Below are positions 33,422-33,937 of a stretch of 33,937 bases of DNA, piece by piece. The DNA is taken from contig JADLHL010000174.1 of assembly GCA_020848815.1 (NCBI GenBank), forward strand, positions 1 through 33,937. Direction: 5' to 3'. Each line of letters starts with the position of its first letter. Position 1 is the first letter of the stretch. The notes beneath the pieces are model-generated. The model searched no databases. It was not told where the DNA came from and saw only the letters and a program-made list of their open reading frames with translations. The position numbers were made by a program, and so were the translations under genes. This stretch comes from Chitinophagaceae bacterium (GTDB lineage Bacteria; Bacteroidota; Bacteroidia; Chitinophagales; Chitinophagaceae).

Positions 33422-33773
33422 TTTGCTCAACATATTAGCCAACACCGATCAGCCCATCGACAATGAGCAGCTTGTGGCTTACCTCACGGGTAAGTTGTCG
33501 CCTGCCGAAAGTCAGCAGGTAGAAGCACAGCTATCGGCCGCCGGTATAGATGCAGAAGCACTGGAAGGCCTGATGATGGTACAAGACCGCAAACGCCTGC
33601 CGGCCATACAGCATGAACTGGATATGTTTTTGAAAGCCCAAACCAGCCAGCCCAGCAAACGCAAGCATAAAACAATGCAGGTGAACTGGCTGTGGCTCTC
33701 GCTGGCTACCCTGCTGCTGATAGCAATGGCCGTACTGGCCTGGTATGCCGTGCATTTTTTGCAGGGGAAATAA
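33411..33773 (+). CDS. Small single-pass membrane protein, putative anti-sigma factor
   Basis: A 120-residue protein: a soluble N-terminal part (1-90) and one transmembrane helix at about 94-114 (LWLSLATLLLIAMAVLAWYAV), with a very short C-terminal tail. The beginning, NEQLVAYLTGKLSPAESQQVEAQL, resembles the helix that opens many Bacteroidota anti-sigma factors. There is no zinc-finger His/Cys motif and no large periplasmic domain. The 11-bp overlap with the sigma factor supports partnership. Its function as an anti-sigma factor is inferred from position and topology only. Confidence 0.75.
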   Translation: MHPDLLNILANTDQPIDNEQLVAYLTGKLSPAESQQVEAQLSAAGIDAEALEGLMMVQDRKRLPAIQHELDMFLKAQTSQPSKRKHKTMQVNWLWLSLATLLLIAMAVLAWYAVHFLQGK

Positions 33774-33856
33774 ATAAGCTTGTTACTCCGTTTTTCATTG
33801 TTCGTTGCAGCCAGCAGGTTGCAATATTTCTCTATGCTCTCTACAATTGAAAAGGC

Positions 33857-33880
33857 TTAAGGCAATGTGGATTGCCTTAA
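33857..33880. other. Perfect 10-bp inverted repeat downstream of the sigma/anti-sigma pair
   Basis: TTAAGGCAAT (33857-33866), loop GTGG, ATTGCCTTAA (33871-33880), followed by an A-run rather than a T-run on the plus strand. It could end transcription arriving on the minus strand (followed there by GCCTTTT) or be an operator. The remaining bases to the window end hold no gene I can support. Confidence 0.5.
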
Positions 33881-33937
33881 AAAAATGATTGATTATCAAT
33901 GTAGAAAATGTGGCGAGTGTCGTCTATTTTTGAGTTA

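Noticed and set aside
33885..33937. Possible gene start at the window end (MIDYQCRKCGECRLF...)
   Set aside because: Only about 17 codons are visible. The CxxCGxC pattern is suggestive of a zinc knuckle but too short to support, and a TATTTTTG promoter-like element overlaps it.

Overview
The window looks like chromosomal DNA of a Bacteroidota bacterium, most likely a member of the Chitinophagaceae. The evidence is the set of Bacteroidota-typical families (DUF2520 Rossmann protein, bacterial GGGP-type UbiA prenyltransferase, DUF2851, GLPGLI protein, OMP_b-brl-type receptor, DUF4403), a general lack of strong Shine-Dalgarno sites, and several promoters that resemble the Bacteroidota TTG / TAnnTTTG consensus. 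The family-level assignment is inference. Almost everything reads as ordinary, intact, vertically inherited chromosome. I see no prophage, insertion sequence, CRISPR array, tRNA or rRNA gene.

Layout. 1-5174 (+): the tail of an unknown gene, then a DUF2520 Rossmann protein, a [2Fe-2S] ferredoxin, IscX, KdsC phosphatase, UbiA prenyltransferase, Maf and DUF2851. 5155-5562 (-): an OsmC protein. 5608-9128 (+): an uncharacterised outer-membrane protein, lipoyl synthase, a phosphodiester glycosidase and a DUF4382 lipoprotein. 9212-18185: a carbohydrate block. A sugar permease and a ROK glucokinase are read leftward; diverging from them are glycogen synthase, ADP-glucose pyrophosphorylase, an SLC45-like sugar transporter and an exported GH13 amylase. 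18257-23855 (-): GLPGLI protein, TonB-receptor-like outer-membrane protein and ArgS. 23955-24455 (+): a GtrA protein. 24436-29895 (-): KUP potassium transporter, rhodanese, two tandem alpha/beta hydrolases and DUF4403. 30020-31047 (+): a small lipoprotein and inorganic pyrophosphatase. 31048-31936: about 890 bp with no credible gene, filled by a mosaic of palindromic repeats that includes a 301-bp tandem duplication. 31937-32725 (-): an NlpC/P60 peptidase. 32849-33773 (+): an ECF sigma factor and a small membrane protein, probably its regulator.

How the genes work together. The carbohydrate block reads as a short route from alpha-glucan to glycogen without SusC/SusD: an exported amylase, two MFS sugar carriers, a glucokinase, then GlgC and GlgA. 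Pyrophosphatase lies elsewhere in the window and would pull the GlgC reaction forward. The first block mixes iron-sulfur handling (ferredoxin, IscX) with envelope biosynthesis (KdsC, UbiA) and housekeeping (Maf); lipoyl synthase further along is an iron-sulfur enzyme. The most unusual stretch is the non-coding repeat mosaic at 31.1-31.9 kb, which resembles REP/BIME-like elements.
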